A stretch of 64,000 nucleotides of DNA from Rhodoferax sp. OV413 (GTDB lineage Bacteria; Pseudomonadota; Gammaproteobacteria; Burkholderiales; Burkholderiaceae_C). How positions within the stretch are numbered: position 1 is the stretch's first letter; each line of letters begins with the position of its first letter. The stretch is taken from contig NZ_FNJA01000009.1 in assembly GCF_900104385.1 (NCBI RefSeq), forward strand, positions 1 through 64,000. The letters are read 5' to 3'. Under the pieces are notes generated by a model. The model was given only the letters and a program-made list of their open reading frames with translations, ran no database searches and was not told the origin of the DNA. The translations under genes were made by a program, and so were the position numbers. Positions 1-9,302 of the stretch are shown here, one piece after another.

Positions 1-595
1 CGAGTGCTTCGGCCAGCTTCATGATGGCTTCTTCGCCCAGAGGACCCTTGTCGCCTTCCATGGCCAGCTTAGCCGAGCCGTGGATGATGGGGGTGGAGTC
101 GCCAGGGAAATCGTATTTGTCGAGCAGCTCGCGGACTTCCATTTCAACGAGTTCGAGCAGTTCGGCGTCGTCGACCATGTCGCACTTGTTCAGGAACACG
201 ATGATGTAAGGCACGCCAACTTGGCGGGCCAACAGGATGTGTTCGCGGGTTTGTGGCATAGGGCCGTCAGCAGCGGAACACACCAGAATAGCGCCGTCCA
301 TTTGGGCTGCGCCGGTGATCATGTTCTTTACATAGTCGGCGTGGCCTGGGCAGTCCACGTGGGCATAGTGGCGGTTGGCGGTTTCGTATTCGACGTGGGC
401 GGTATTGATGGTAATACCGCGGGCCTTTTCTTCAGGTGCCGCGTCGATTTGGTCGTAGGCCTTGGCCGAACCGCCGAACTTGGCTGCCAGCACGGTGGTG
501 ATGGCGGCGGTCAGCGTGGTCTTGCCATGGTCAACGTGGCCGATCGTGCCCACATTGACGTGGGGCTTGGTACGTGTGAACTTTTCTTTTCCCAT
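1..595 (-). CDS. tuf: Elongation factor Tu, 3' part outside window
   Basis: GTPase that delivers aminoacyl-tRNA to the ribosomal A site in the cytoplasm. The minus-strand translation from the ATG at 593-595 begins [20 protein letters not shown] and shows the G1 loop GHVDHGKT at about residues 19-26, [10 protein letters not shown] and the NKCD guanine-specificity motif. About 198 codons are visible, so domain 1 is nearly complete and domains 2 and 3 lie off the left edge. A GGAG Shine-Dalgarno sits just upstream of the ATG. It is the last visible gene of the str operon, 159 bp after fusA. That gap could hold a separate promoter or processing site, but I saw no convincing -35/-10 pair. A second tuf copy elsewhere is usual in this group but cannot be seen here. 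Confidence 0.97.
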   Translation of the reverse strand, partial: MGKEKFTRTKPHVNVGTIGHVDHGKTTLTAAITTVLAAKFGGSAKAYDQIDAAPEEKARGITINTAHVEYETANRHYAHVDCPGHADYVKNMITGAAQMDGAILVCSAADGPMPQTREHILLARQVGVPYIIVFLNKCDMVDDAELLELVEMEVRELLDKYDFPGDSTPIIHGSAKLAMEGDKGPLGEEAIMKLAEAL

Positions 596-754
596 TTTTC
601 AATTCTCCAAAGAGCTATTTCCCGTGTCAGGTTTAATGTCTGCACAGTGTTGCTGGATCACCTCGCACGGGCACAAGGTGGCACACCATCGCAGACAGGG
701 GGAACATGAGAGCAGACCCGGCCGCTTACGCAACCGAGCCCGCTTTGCAAACTT

Positions 755-2857
755 TTACTTGGCGCGGGAAGCCATGATGGCTTCGGACACGTTACGTGGC
801 GCTTCCGAGTAGTGCTTGAACTCCATCGTGTACGTTGCACGTCCTTGGGACATGGAACGCAGCGTGGTGGAGTAGCCAAACATTTCCGACAGCGGCACTT
901 CGGCCTTGATGGCCTTGCCGCCACCAACCATGTCTTCCATACCCTGGACCATGCCGCGGCGGCTGGACAAGTCGCCCATCACGCTACCGGCGTAGTCTTC
1001 GGGGGTTTCGACTTCCACGGCCATCATGGGCTCCAGAATCACGGGACCGGCCTTGCGGCAGCCTTCCTTGAAACCGAAGATCGCAGCCATCTTGAACGCC
1101 AATTCGTTCGAGTCCACATCGTGGTACGAACCGAAGTGCAGGGTGACCTTGACGTCGACGACGGGGTACCCAGCCAGCACGCCTTGCGTGACGGCTTCAT
1201 GGATGCCCTTTTCAACCGCAGGGATGTATTCGCGAGGAACCACACCGCCCTTGATAGCGTCGACGAATTCGATGCCCTTGCCCATTTCATTGGGTTCGAT
1301 CTTCAGCACCACATGGCCGTACTGGCCCTTACCGCCGGATTGACGCACGAACTTGCCTTCGGCATCTTCGATGGTCTTGCGGATGGTTTCGCGGTACGCA
1401 ACCTGGGGCTTGCCCACGTTGGCTTCCACGCCAAACTCGCGCTTCATGCGGTCGACAATAATTTCCAGATGCAACTCGCCCATACCGGCGATCAGGGTCT
1501 GGCCTGATTCTTCGTCGGTCTTGACGCGGAACGAAGGATCTTCCTGGGCCAGACGCTGCAAAGCGATACCCATTTTTTCCTGGTCGGCCTTGGTCTTGGG
1601 TTCCACGGCCTGGGTAATCACAGGCTCAGGGAACACCATGCGCTCCAGGGTCACCACGGCGGAAGGATCGCACAGGGTTTCGCCCGTGGTCACGTCTTTC
1701 AGGCCCACGCAAGCAGCGATGTCGCCGGCGCGGATTTCGCTGACTTCTTCGCGATTGTTGGCGTGCATTTGCACGATACGGCCGATACGCTCTTTCTTGC
1801 CGCGGATCGGGTTGAACACGCTGTCACCCTTTTGCAGCACGCCGGAATAGACGCGCACAAAGGTCAGTTGGCCCACAAACGGGTCGGTCATCAGCTTGAA
1901 TGCCAGAGCCGAGAACTTCTCGCTGTCGTCCGCTTTACGCACAACGGGAGCATCATCTTCGTCCAGGCCGCCCACCGGTGGGATGTCCACGGGCGATGGC
2001 ATGAATTCGATCACGGCGTCCAACATACGCTGCACGCCCTTGTTCTTGAAGGCGGAACCGCAGTACATAGGCTGAATTTCGCTGGCGATGGTACGCGTGC
2101 GGATGCCCAGCTTGATTTCTTCTTCGGACAAGTCGCCTTCTTCGAGGTACTTGTTCATGAACTCTTCGGATGCTTCAGCAGCCGCTTCGACCATCTTCTC
2201 GCGCCATTCCTTGGCCAATTCGACCAGTTCAGCGGGGATTTCACGGTAGTCGAACTTCATGCCTTGCGAAGCTTCGTCCCAGATGATGGCTTTCATCTTG
2301 AGCAAGTCGACCACGCCGGTGAAGTTTTCTTCGGCACCGATTGGGATCACCATCGGCACGGGGCTGGCCTTCAGGCGCAGCTTCATCTGGTCCACGACCT
2401 TGAAGAAGTTGGCACCGGTACGGTCCATCTTGTTCACAAAGGCCAAACGTGGCACTTTGTACTTGTTGGCCTGGCGCCACACGGTTTCGGACTGGGGCTG
2501 CACGCCACCCACAGCGCAGTACACCATGCACGCACCGTCCAGCACGCGCATCGAGCGCTCGACTTCAATCGTGAAGTCCACGTGGCCGGGGGTATCAATG
2601 ATGTTGATGCGGTGTTCAGGCAAGGACGTGTCCATACCCTTCCAGAAGCAGGTGGTAGCCGCCGAGGTGATCGTGATGCCACGCTCTTGCTCTTGCTCCA
2701 TCCAGTCCATGGTGGCAGCACCGTCGTGCACTTCACCAATCTTGTGGTTCACGCCGGTGTAAAACAGAATGCGCTCGGTCGTGGTGGTCTTGCCGGCATC
2801 GATGTGCGCGGAGATACCAATATTGCGATAGCGCTCAATGGGGGTATGGCGAGCCAT
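755..2857 (-). CDS. fusA: Elongation factor G
   Basis: Ribosomal translocase GTPase, 700 residues, the usual full length. The N-terminus [20 protein letters not shown] runs into the G1 loop AHIDAGKT (about residues 17-24); DTPGHVDF and [10 protein letters not shown] (G3 and G4) follow, and domains II-V continue to the C-terminal FKHYSEAP. The ATG at 2857 is the only sensible start. It is the third gene of the str operon (rpsL-rpsG-fusA-tuf). A strong hairpin lies in the 93-bp gap after rpsG (see 2877-2917). It is the only EF-G copy in the window. Confidence 0.98.
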   Translation of the reverse strand: MARHTPIERYRNIGISAHIDAGKTTTTERILFYTGVNHKIGEVHDGAATMDWMEQEQERGITITSAATTCFWKGMDTSLPEHRINIIDTPGHVDFTIEVERSMRVLDGACMVYCAVGGVQPQSETVWRQANKYKVPRLAFVNKMDRTGANFFKVVDQMKLRLKASPVPMVIPIGAEENFTGVVDLLKMKAIIWDEASQGMKFDYREIPAELVELAKEWREKMVEAAAEASEEFMNKYLEEGDLSEEEIKLGIRTRTIASEIQPMYCGSAFKNKGVQRMLDAVIEFMPSPVDIPPVGGLDEDDAPVVRKADDSEKFSALAFKLMTDPFVGQLTFVRVYSGVLQKGDSVFNPIRGKKERIGRIVQMHANNREEVSEIRAGDIAACVGLKDVTTGETLCDPSAVVTLERMVFPEPVITQAVEPKTKADQEKMGIALQRLAQEDPSFRVKTDEESGQTLIAGMGELHLEIIVDRMKREFGVEANVGKPQVAYRETIRKTIEDAEGKFVRQSGGKGQYGHVVLKIEPNEMGKGIEFVDAIKGGVVPREYIPAVEKGIHEAVTQGVLAGYPVVDVKVTLHFGSYHDVDSNELAFKMAAIFGFKEGCRKAGPVILEPMMAVEVETPEDYAGSVMGDLSSRRGMVQGMEDMVGGGKAIKAEVPLSEMFGYSTTLRSMSQGRATYTMEFKHYSEAPRNVSEAIMASRAK

Positions 2858-2876
2858 AGTTCTCTTTCGTTAAAGC

Positions 2877-2917
2877 CACAAGCCCGCCATCCGCCAAAAG
2901 GGTGGAGCGGGCTTGTG
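2877..2917 (-). promoter_or_regulatory. Strong hairpin between rpsG and fusA
   Basis: An 11-bp perfect inverted repeat, CACAAGCCCGC at 2877-2887 and GCGGGCTTGTG at 2907-2917, with a partly self-complementary loop (CCATCC against GGGTGG, one mismatch). In the mRNA it would form a stable stem between the S7 and EF-G cistrons. It lacks a clean U-tract on the minus strand, so a processing site, RNA-stability element or weak attenuator is more likely than a full terminator. The stem is seen; its role is inferred. Confidence 0.6.
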
Positions 2918-2950
2918 AACTTGAGGGGCCTAGGGGGATTAGGACGGTTC

Positions 2951-3424
2951 TTAGAAACGGAAGTGCGAGAAGGCCTTGTTGGCTTCAGCCATACGGTGCA
3001 CTTCGTCACGCTTCTTCATCGCGCCGCCACGGCCTTCGGTGGCTTCCATCAACTCATTGGCCAAACGCAGGGACATGGACTTTTCGCCACGTTTACGAGC
3101 GGCTTCCTTCAACCAGCGCATGGACAGCGCCAGGCGACGCACAGGGCGCACTTCGACAGGCACTTGGTAGTTGGCACCACCGACGCGGCGGGACTTCACT
3201 TCGACCATGGGCTTGACGTTGTTGATCGCCAGGGTGAAGGCTTCCAGCGGGTCTTTGCCTGGGTTCTTCTTTTCGATGAAATCGAGAGCGCCATAAATGA
3301 TGCGCTCAGCGATCGCTTTCTTGCCGCCTTCCATGATCACGTTCATGAATTTGGACAGCTCAACATTGCCGTACTTGGGATCCGGCAGGATTTCACGTTT
3401 AGGGACTTCGCGACGACGTGGCAT
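2951..3424 (-). CDS. rpsG: 30S ribosomal protein S7
   Basis: Primary 16S rRNA-binding protein that nucleates the head of the small subunit. It has 157 residues, the usual bacterial length. The start [20 protein letters not shown] and the signature [18 protein letters not shown] (about residues 86-103) are diagnostic. An AGGTG-type ribosome-binding site precedes the ATG at 3424. It lies 148 bp after rpsL and 93 bp before fusA. In E. coli S7 represses its own operon by binding the rpsL-rpsG spacer, and the hairpins seen in this spacer (3471-3511) are consistent with similar control here, which is inference. Confidence 0.98.
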   Translation of the reverse strand: MPRRREVPKREILPDPKYGNVELSKFMNVIMEGGKKAIAERIIYGALDFIEKKNPGKDPLEAFTLAINNVKPMVEVKSRRVGGANYQVPVEVRPVRRLALSMRWLKEAARKRGEKSMSLRLANELMEATEGRGGAMKKRDEVHRMAEANKAFSHFRF

Positions 3425-3470
3425 TTTTCACCTCTTAATTGCTTCAGTTGGCGTCTTGGCAGACACCGCA

Positions 3471-3511
3471 AAAACCATTTTGGTTTTCACTTACTCGACC
3501 CACAGCGGGTC
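3471..3511 (-). promoter_or_regulatory. rpsL-rpsG spacer hairpins, possible S7 target
   Basis: The 148-bp spacer between the S12 and S7 cistrons holds two adjacent short hairpins. One is AAAACCA-N3-TGGTTTT (3471-3487). The other is GACCC-N5-GGGTC (3497-3511). In E. coli the same spacer is the S7 autoregulation site. Whether these stems mimic the S7 site of 16S rRNA cannot be judged by eye. Confidence 0.4.
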
Positions 3512-3572
3512 ACTACGCTGCATCACCGCGCCACGCGGGAAACAGCACCGATATATCCTAAAAACCGAGGGC

Positions 3573-3950
3573 TTACTTAGCCTTTGGCTTCTTCGCACCG
3601 TACTTGGAACGCGATTGCTTGCGGTCTTTCACGCCTTGCAAATCGAGCGAACCGCGCACGATGTGGTAACGCACACCGGGCAAATCCTTGACCCGGCCGC
3701 CGCGAACCAGCACAACACTGTGTTCTTGCAGGTTGTGGCCTTCGCCGCCGATGTAGGAAATGACCTCAAAACCGTTGGTCAGGCGCACTTTGGCAACCTT
3801 ACGCAAAGCGGAGTTAGGCTTTTTAGGCGTCGTGGTGTAGACGCGGGTGCAAACGCCACGGCGTTGCGGAGAATTTTGCATCGCAGGGCTCTTGGACTTG
3901 ATCGTTTCGACCTCGCGTCCCTGACGTACTAGCTGGTTAATGGTTGGCAC
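3573..3950 (-). CDS. rpsL: 30S ribosomal protein S12
   Basis: Decoding-centre protein of the small subunit, 125 residues. It starts at a GTG (3948-3950) preceded by AAGGAGG at six bases' spacing, which fixes the start: [37 protein letters not shown] and [13 protein letters not shown], the two segments where streptomycin-resistance changes arise, both look wild type. It is the first gene of the str operon, with its promoter about 90 bp upstream (4039-4067). An in-frame upstream extension is not needed. Confidence 0.98.
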
Positions 3951-4013
3951 TAAAGCCTCCTTGACAAAGAAAACGTCCCTAAACGTTTAAAACTAACAGA
4001 AAACGTGAATCCC

Positions 4014-4029
4014 TTCGGAAATTTCCGAA
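4014..4029 (-). promoter_or_regulatory. Palindrome at the 5' end of the str transcript
   Basis: TTCGGAAATTTCCGAA is a perfect 16-bp palindrome beginning only a few bases after the predicted transcription start of the rpsL operon. It could fold as a short 5'-terminal stem or act as a DNA operator. The symmetry is seen; function is unknown. Confidence 0.45.
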
Positions 4030-4038
4030 AAGCCTTCA

Positions 4039-4067
4039 AGTATAGCTTTTTGGTTAGGTGCTTGCAA
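4039..4067 (-). promoter_or_regulatory. Promoter of the rpsL-rpsG-fusA-tuf operon
   Basis: On the minus strand TTGCAA (-35, 4062-4067) and TATACT (-10, 4039-4044) are separated by exactly 17 bp, a near-consensus sigma-70 promoter. Transcription should start near 4032, giving an untranslated leader of about 80 nt before the GTG of rpsL. The -35 box overlaps one arm of the inverted repeat at 4063-4094. Confidence 0.8.
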
Positions 4068-4094
4068 ACATTAAACGATGTGTCGATGTTTGCA
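4063..4094. promoter_or_regulatory. Inverted repeat between dacA and the rpsL promoter
   Basis: TGCAAACAT (4063-4071) and ATGTTTGCA (4086-4094) form 9-bp arms around a 14-bp spacer containing CGATGTGTCG. It lies just past the dacA stop, so in the dacA mRNA it would be a 3' hairpin, without a U-tract. One arm also covers the -35 of the str promoter, so it could instead be an operator. Confidence 0.45.
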
Positions 4095-4112
4095 GGCACT
4101 CACTTCTTGAAA

Positions 4113-5270
4113 TTACTTGATCCACAAACGGATGGAATCCCAGGCCCGGCCCAGGATGCCGGCTTGTTCGACACCGTCCAGCGCCACCAGGGGCACGGTC
4201 AGCAGGGTTTGTTCGCCCAAAGTGACCTTCAAAGCACCCACAGCCTGGCCTTTGGTGAAGGGTGCGACCAGGGGATCGGGGCGCTGGATTTCGGTCTTGA
4301 CCTTGGCTGCATTGCCGGCCGGCACCGCCACCACGATGGCATCGGGGCGACCCAGCTTCATGGTGGGAGTCGTGCCCTTCCAGACATTCGGCGTGACCAC
4401 CGCTTGGTTGGCATCGAACAGTTTCACGCCTTCGTAGGCGGTATAGCCCCAGTTCAGCAGCTTCTGCGATTCGTTCAGGCGGGCGTTCTCGCTGGCGGCG
4501 CCGAGCAGGATGGTCAGGATGCGGCGGCTGCCGACATTCGGAAAGTCGCGCTTGGCGGTGGCGATCAGGCAGTAGCCGGCGGCGTCCGTATGGCCGGTCT
4601 TCAGGCCGTCGACCGTAGGGTCGCGGAACAGCAGACCGTTGCGGTTGTTTTCATTGCTGACCGGGGTACCGGGGTAGTGGTACTTCTTCATGCCGTCGTA
4701 GTGCGCGTACTCGGGGAAGTCGCGCATCAAACGGGTGGCCAGGATGCTCAGGTCGCGCGCCGTGGTGGTGTGACCGGCTTCGGTCAGGCCTTCGGGGTTG
4801 CGGTAGCCGGTGGACTTCATGCCCAGGGCCTTGGCCTGCGCGTTCATCATTTCCACAAAGCGCTCGGACGTGCCGCCCACGCCTTCGGCCAGGGCCATGG
4901 TGGCGTCGTTGCCCGACTGGACGATCATGCCCTTGATCAGGTCTTCCACCGGCACCTGCATCTTGGGGTCGATGAACATGCGCGAACCCGGCATCTTCCA
5001 GGCCTTGAGGCTCACCGGCAGGGTTTGCGTCAGGGTGATCTTCTTGCTGCGCAGCGCGTCGAACACCAGGTAGGCGGTCATCAGCTTGGTTAGCGATGCA
5101 GGTTCGACGGCCATGTCGATGTCTTTTTCCAGCAAGACCTGGTTGGCCGTCACGTCCACCACCATATAGGCTTTGGCGGCGATTTCAGGGCCGGCGACGG
5201 GCTGGGCAGCGGCGATCAGGGAGACGGAAGCCAGCAAAGGTGCGGCAACAGCCTGCAAAAAGTATTTCAT
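4113..5270 (-). CDS. dacA: D-alanyl-D-alanine carboxypeptidase (PBP5/6 family)
   Basis: Low-molecular-mass penicillin-binding protein that trims the terminal D-Ala of peptidoglycan pentapeptides in the periplasm. It has 385 residues from the chosen ATG at 5268-5270 (MKYFLQAVAAPLLASVSLIA), which gives a clean signal peptide ending near AAAQP; the reading frame stays open 33 codons upstream but without signal-like sequence. All three active-site motifs are present: SLTK (SxxK), SGN, and KTG in DGLKTGHTDAAG. The C-terminal beta domain and a final amphipathic stretch (GRAWDSIRLWIK), the usual membrane anchor, are intact. It is separated from the upstream hydrolase by about 100 bp. The dacA/dacC choice of name is conventional. 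Confidence 0.93.
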   Translation of the reverse strand: MKYFLQAVAAPLLASVSLIAAAQPVAGPEIAAKAYMVVDVTANQVLLEKDIDMAVEPASLTKLMTAYLVFDALRSKKITLTQTLPVSLKAWKMPGSRMFIDPKMQVPVEDLIKGMIVQSGNDATMALAEGVGGTSERFVEMMNAQAKALGMKSTGYRNPEGLTEAGHTTTARDLSILATRLMRDFPEYAHYDGMKKYHYPGTPVSNENNRNGLLFRDPTVDGLKTGHTDAAGYCLIATAKRDFPNVGSRRILTILLGAASENARLNESQKLLNWGYTAYEGVKLFDANQAVVTPNVWKGTTPTMKLGRPDAIVVAVPAGNAAKVKTEIQRPDPLVAPFTKGQAVGALKVTLGEQTLLTVPLVALDGVEQAGILGRAWDSIRLWIK

Positions 5271-5373
5271 GGATGGGATAACGAGGTAAAGAGAGAAAAC
5301 AAGGCAGAGGGTGCGGCTGCCGTACAGGACAGCTGGGAGAGCGCTATGCGACCCCTGGCGAGGCCGCAAAGTT

Positions 5374-6000
5374 TCATGCCCCCAGGTGGCGCAGCACCAG
5401 ATTCTTCAACAGTGGCAATTGTCCGTGAAAGAAGTGTCCGCCCGCCGGTACGACGGTAACAGGAAGTACCTGGGGCCGTGCCCAGTCCATCACCGAGGCC
5501 AGCGGCACGGTGTCGTCCAGCTCGCCATGGACCACCAGGGTGCGCCCGTGCGCCTCGGGCGGCAAGACGGCGGCCGGCGCGCGGGCGGTCGAGGTGCCGA
5601 CCAGCACCAACTGCTCCATCGGGCGGCTGGCCCACAGCGCCTGCACCGCATGGGTGGTCACGAAGGCGCCAAACGAAAAGCCGGCCAGTGCCAGCGGCTG
5701 GCCGGCGGCCGCCGTCTGCGCCACCACGGCCAGCAGGTCTTCGCACTCGCCCCGGCCTTCATCGTGCACGCCGGCGCTGGCGCCGACACCACGGAAGTTG
5801 AAGCGCACCGCGGTCCAGCCCGACTGCACAAAGGCCCGCGCCAGGGTCTGCACCACCTTGTTGTCCATGGTGCCGGCAAACAGCGGATGCGGATGGGCGA
5901 TCACGGCCACGCCGCGCGGCGTGCCGCTGGGCTGGTCGAGCGCGGCTTCGATGTTGCCCGCCGCGCCGGTCAGGCTCAGTTTCTGGGTCGATGCATTCAC
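5374..6000 (-). CDS. Alpha/beta hydrolase (COG2945-like)
   Basis: A 208-residue cytoplasmic alpha/beta-fold hydrolase. It shows the oxyanion-side HPHPLFAGTMDNKVV, FNFRGVGAS, the nucleophile elbow GFSFGAF (GxSxG) at about residue 108, an acid in HGELDDTVPL and a C-terminal catalytic His in GGHFFHGQL. This pattern matches the small predicted hydrolases of COG2945; the substrate is unknown. An ATG at 6000 begins MNASTQKLSLTGAAG. The intergenic repeat with a 12-bp stem (6007-6061) separates it from the ferredoxin gene upstream. Confidence 0.85.
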   Translation of the reverse strand: MNASTQKLSLTGAAGNIEAALDQPSGTPRGVAVIAHPHPLFAGTMDNKVVQTLARAFVQSGWTAVRFNFRGVGASAGVHDEGRGECEDLLAVVAQTAAAGQPLALAGFSFGAFVTTHAVQALWASRPMEQLVLVGTSTARAPAAVLPPEAHGRTLVVHGELDDTVPLASVMDWARPQVLPVTVVPAGGHFFHGQLPLLKNLVLRHLGA

Positions 6001-6006
6001 GGAATT

Positions 6007-6061
6007 ACTACCAAATTGATAGCTGCCTGCGCAGACGGAATATGCGCAGGCAGCCTAAAAA
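6007..6061 (-). repeat. Intergenic palindromic repeat, family 1, copy 1
   Basis: Read on the minus strand it follows the pattern GGC-N-(T)GCGC-spacer-GCGC-N3-CAGCTAT shared by 13 copies here. This copy has the most perfect dyad: GCTGCCTGCGCA (6022-6033) and TGCGCAGGCAGC (6043-6054), a 12-bp stem. It lies between two co-directional minus genes. Confidence 0.85.
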
Positions 6062-6071
6062 GCTTGAAAAA

Positions 6072-6431
6072 TCAACGACCCAGGTGGGCCGGCGTCACCA
6101 GGCGCTCTACCACCTGGCCGTTCTTCAAATGCGACTCGACGATCTCATCGATATCGCTTTCGTCGACAAAGCTATACCAGACAGCCTCGGGGTACACCAC
6201 GGCCACCGGGCCGGCGGCGCAGCGGTCCAGGCAACCGGCCTTGTTGACCCGTACCTGTCCAGGGCCGGACAAGCCGGCCTTCTTGACCAGCGCCTTGCAG
6301 CGGTCAAAGCCAGCCTGGGCGTTGTGGTGGGCGCAGCTGTCTTCGCCGTTGGTGCGGTCGTTCAGGCAGAAGAAGATGTGGCGCCCGTAGTAAGAACCGG
6401 TAGGCGCAGCGGTTGGGGTGGTGTCGGTCAT
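6072..6431 (-). CDS. Thioredoxin-fold [2Fe-2S] ferredoxin
   Basis: A 119-residue cytoplasmic electron carrier of the thioredoxin-like 2Fe-2S type (as in Clostridium/Azotobacter 'Shethna-like' ferredoxins and NuoE C-terminal domains). The Cys spacing fits: FFCLNDRTNGEDSC supplies the first pair (about residues 22 and 33) and GCLDRC the second (C-x3-C, about residues 67 and 71). An extra Cys lies between them (about residue 45). The start MTDTTPTAAPTGSYYGRHIF is chosen as the first ATG. It is nearly contiguous with the VanZ-like gene upstream (9 bp gap), so the two are probably co-transcribed. Redox partner unknown. Confidence 0.88.
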   Translation of the reverse strand: MTDTTPTAAPTGSYYGRHIFFCLNDRTNGEDSCAHHNAQAGFDRCKALVKKAGLSGPGQVRVNKAGCLDRCAAGPVAVVYPEAVWYSFVDESDIDEIVESHLKNGQVVERLVTPAHLGR

Positions 6432-6440
6432 GCCGGTATT

Positions 6441-7535
6441 TTAGTTTTCTGGCGTCGGCCGGGCGGTGCGCCCCACCACCACGGCCAGCGCCGCGTAGGG
6501 CCAGAGCCAGCCCAGCCACTGCACCAGGCCGTGGAAACGGATGAAGCGGCCCTGCTCCCAGGTTTGCAAAGTTTGCGCAAAGTAGGCGCTGGCCGGCGCC
6601 TGGTTCAGCAGGCCCACATGCAGCGCCAGCGCCACCAGCAACAGCGCCGCGCAGACCCGGCGCGGCACCCAGACCAGCAACACCACCAGCGGCAAGGCGG
6701 CCCACAGGCCGACCCGCACCGGCAGGCTCAGCCAGTCCAGCGCATGCTGGGGCCCATAGCTCAGGCCGGCCGACAAGGCGGCGGCGCCCAGGCCGGCGGC
6801 CAGCATCACCGCAGCCAGCAGCACCCGTTGGTATTTGCGGCGCACCACACAGTAGCCCAGCAGGCAGGGAATCAGCGCGCCCAGCAGCACGCACAGCATT
6901 TCGGTGCCGGGCACCAGCGGCTGCAGCTCTACATCGCGCACCGGCAGCCAGTCGAGAAACGGGGTATCGGCCAGGGCCTCGGCCAGCCCCGCCTCGACCC
7001 GTTCCATCACCTGGCCCAAGCCCAGCGGCACGGCAGCAGGGAACAGCAAGGCCACCGGCCACAGCGCCAGCAGCACCAGCACACCGCGCGCATCGGCCAC
7101 AAACCAGCGCTCGCGGAATTGGCTCCAGCGGTCGATAGCCCCCAGCCGCTCCAGCAAGGCGGCGATCACGGCACCCAGCAAGCCGCCGGCGGTGTTCAAG
7201 GCCCAATCGACGTTCGACGGCACGCGCACCGGCAGATAGCTTTGCAAGGTCTCCATGCACAGCGACAGCAGGCCGGCCACCAGCGTAGCCGCCAACACCG
7301 GCACCCGGGTCCGCCCCGAGCGCAGGCCGCTCAGGGCGAGCAAGAAGCCCAGCGGCGCGTAGCCTGCCAGGTTGGTGGCCACGTCGAAACCGGTCCAGTA
7401 CTTGGGCCAGGGCGCGGTGACAAAGAACCAAGGCTCGATGCCCTGGTCGCGCCAGCCGTCGAACGGGTACAGGCTGGCATACACCACCAGCCCCGCATAC
7501 AGCAGAGCCAAGGGCCAGGCCGAGGTTTTATGCAT
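6441..7535 (-). CDS. VanZ-like membrane protein
   Basis: A 364-residue polytopic inner-membrane protein with about nine to ten hydrophobic segments. The N-terminal third carries the VanZ-family pattern: LYPFDGWRDQG after the first membrane helix, NLAGYAPLGFLLAL, and METLQSYLPVRVPSNVDWALNTAGGLLGA. The C-terminal part is additional hydrophobic sequence typical of the longer proteobacterial members. The family is named for VanZ of enterococcal teicoplanin resistance, but the molecular role here is unknown. It begins 22 bp after hemJ and ends 9 bp before the ferredoxin gene, suggesting one minus-strand transcript. Confidence 0.8.
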   Translation of the reverse strand: MHKTSAWPLALLYAGLVVYASLYPFDGWRDQGIEPWFFVTAPWPKYWTGFDVATNLAGYAPLGFLLALSGLRSGRTRVPVLAATLVAGLLSLCMETLQSYLPVRVPSNVDWALNTAGGLLGAVIAALLERLGAIDRWSQFRERWFVADARGVLVLLALWPVALLFPAAVPLGLGQVMERVEAGLAEALADTPFLDWLPVRDVELQPLVPGTEMLCVLLGALIPCLLGYCVVRRKYQRVLLAAVMLAAGLGAAALSAGLSYGPQHALDWLSLPVRVGLWAALPLVVLLVWVPRRVCAALLLVALALHVGLLNQAPASAYFAQTLQTWEQGRFIRFHGLVQWLGWLWPYAALAVVVGRTARPTPEN

Positions 7536-7557
7536 CCGTCAGACCCGCAGCCGGGCG

Positions 7558-7986
7558 TTAAAACGGCTTGACGACCACCAGCACCACGGCCGCCAGCAGC
7601 AGCAGAACCGGCACTTCGTTGAACCAGCGGTACCAGGTATGGCTGCGCATGGGCGCGCCGGCGCGCATCTTGCGCAGCAGCACGCCGCAGCCGTGGTGGT
7701 AGCCAATCACCAGCAGCACCACGCCCAGCTTGGCGTGCATCCAGCCGTTGCCCGGGCCGCGGCCTATGCCGTAGCCCAGCCACAGCCAGGCGCCCAAGGC
7801 GATGGCCGGCACGGCCAGGATGGTGGTGAAGCGCAGCAGCTTGCCCGCCATCAGCATCAGACGCTCGCGTTCGGCCAGCGAGCCCGGCGACACCATCGCC
7901 AGATTGACGAAGATGCGCGGCAGATAGAACAGCCCGGCGAACCAGCTGGCGACGAAGACGATGTGGAGGGATTTGATCCAGAGCAT
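7558..7986 (-). CDS. hemJ: Protoporphyrinogen IX oxidase HemJ
   Basis: A 142-residue four-helix inner-membrane protein that oxidises protoporphyrinogen IX, the penultimate step of heme synthesis, in bacteria lacking HemG or HemY. Conserved features are the early His in MLWIKSLHIVFVASWFAGLF (His8), LPRIFV, WMHAKLGVVLLVIGYHHGCG and RWFNEVPVLLLL. Its length fits the family. It is divergent from hemB, another heme gene, across a 223-bp gap that holds the candidate small RNA, so the neighbourhood supports the call. Confidence 0.92.
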   Translation of the reverse strand: MLWIKSLHIVFVASWFAGLFYLPRIFVNLAMVSPGSLAERERLMLMAGKLLRFTTILAVPAIALGAWLWLGYGIGRGPGNGWMHAKLGVVLLVIGYHHGCGVLLRKMRAGAPMRSHTWYRWFNEVPVLLLLAAVVLVVVKPF

Positions 7987-8040
7987 GCAGGGAGTTTAAG
8001 GCTCACCCCCGTTGCCCGCACCGCCCCGTGGGGAACACCC

Positions 8041-9220
<1,180 letters not shown>

Positions 9221-9230
9221 CGCCCATTCA

Positions 9231-9286
9231 CTACAAAAATAATAGCTGCTTGCGCAATATCTACCTGCGCTAACGGCATATTTTTT
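9231..9286 (-). repeat. Intergenic palindromic repeat, family 1, copy 2
   Basis: Same family as 6007-6061, minus orientation. On the plus strand it reads ATAGCTGCTTGCGC, a spacer, CTGCGCTAACGGC and a T-run. It lies between hemB and the CorA gene (co-directional). Confidence 0.85.
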
Positions 9287-9302
9287 ATACATATCCACAC
9301 CC

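Noticed and set aside
596-754. Separate tuf promoter in the fusA-tuf gap
   Set aside because: No -35/-10 pair with acceptable spacing was found.
1763-3580. 605-codon plus-strand ORF over fusA, rpsG and rpsL
   Set aside because: Antisense to well-identified ribosomal genes; His/Gly/Val-rich translation typical of high-G+C shadow frames.
5991-7571. 526-codon plus-strand ORF
   Set aside because: Antisense to the ferredoxin and VanZ-like genes, whose translations show clear families.
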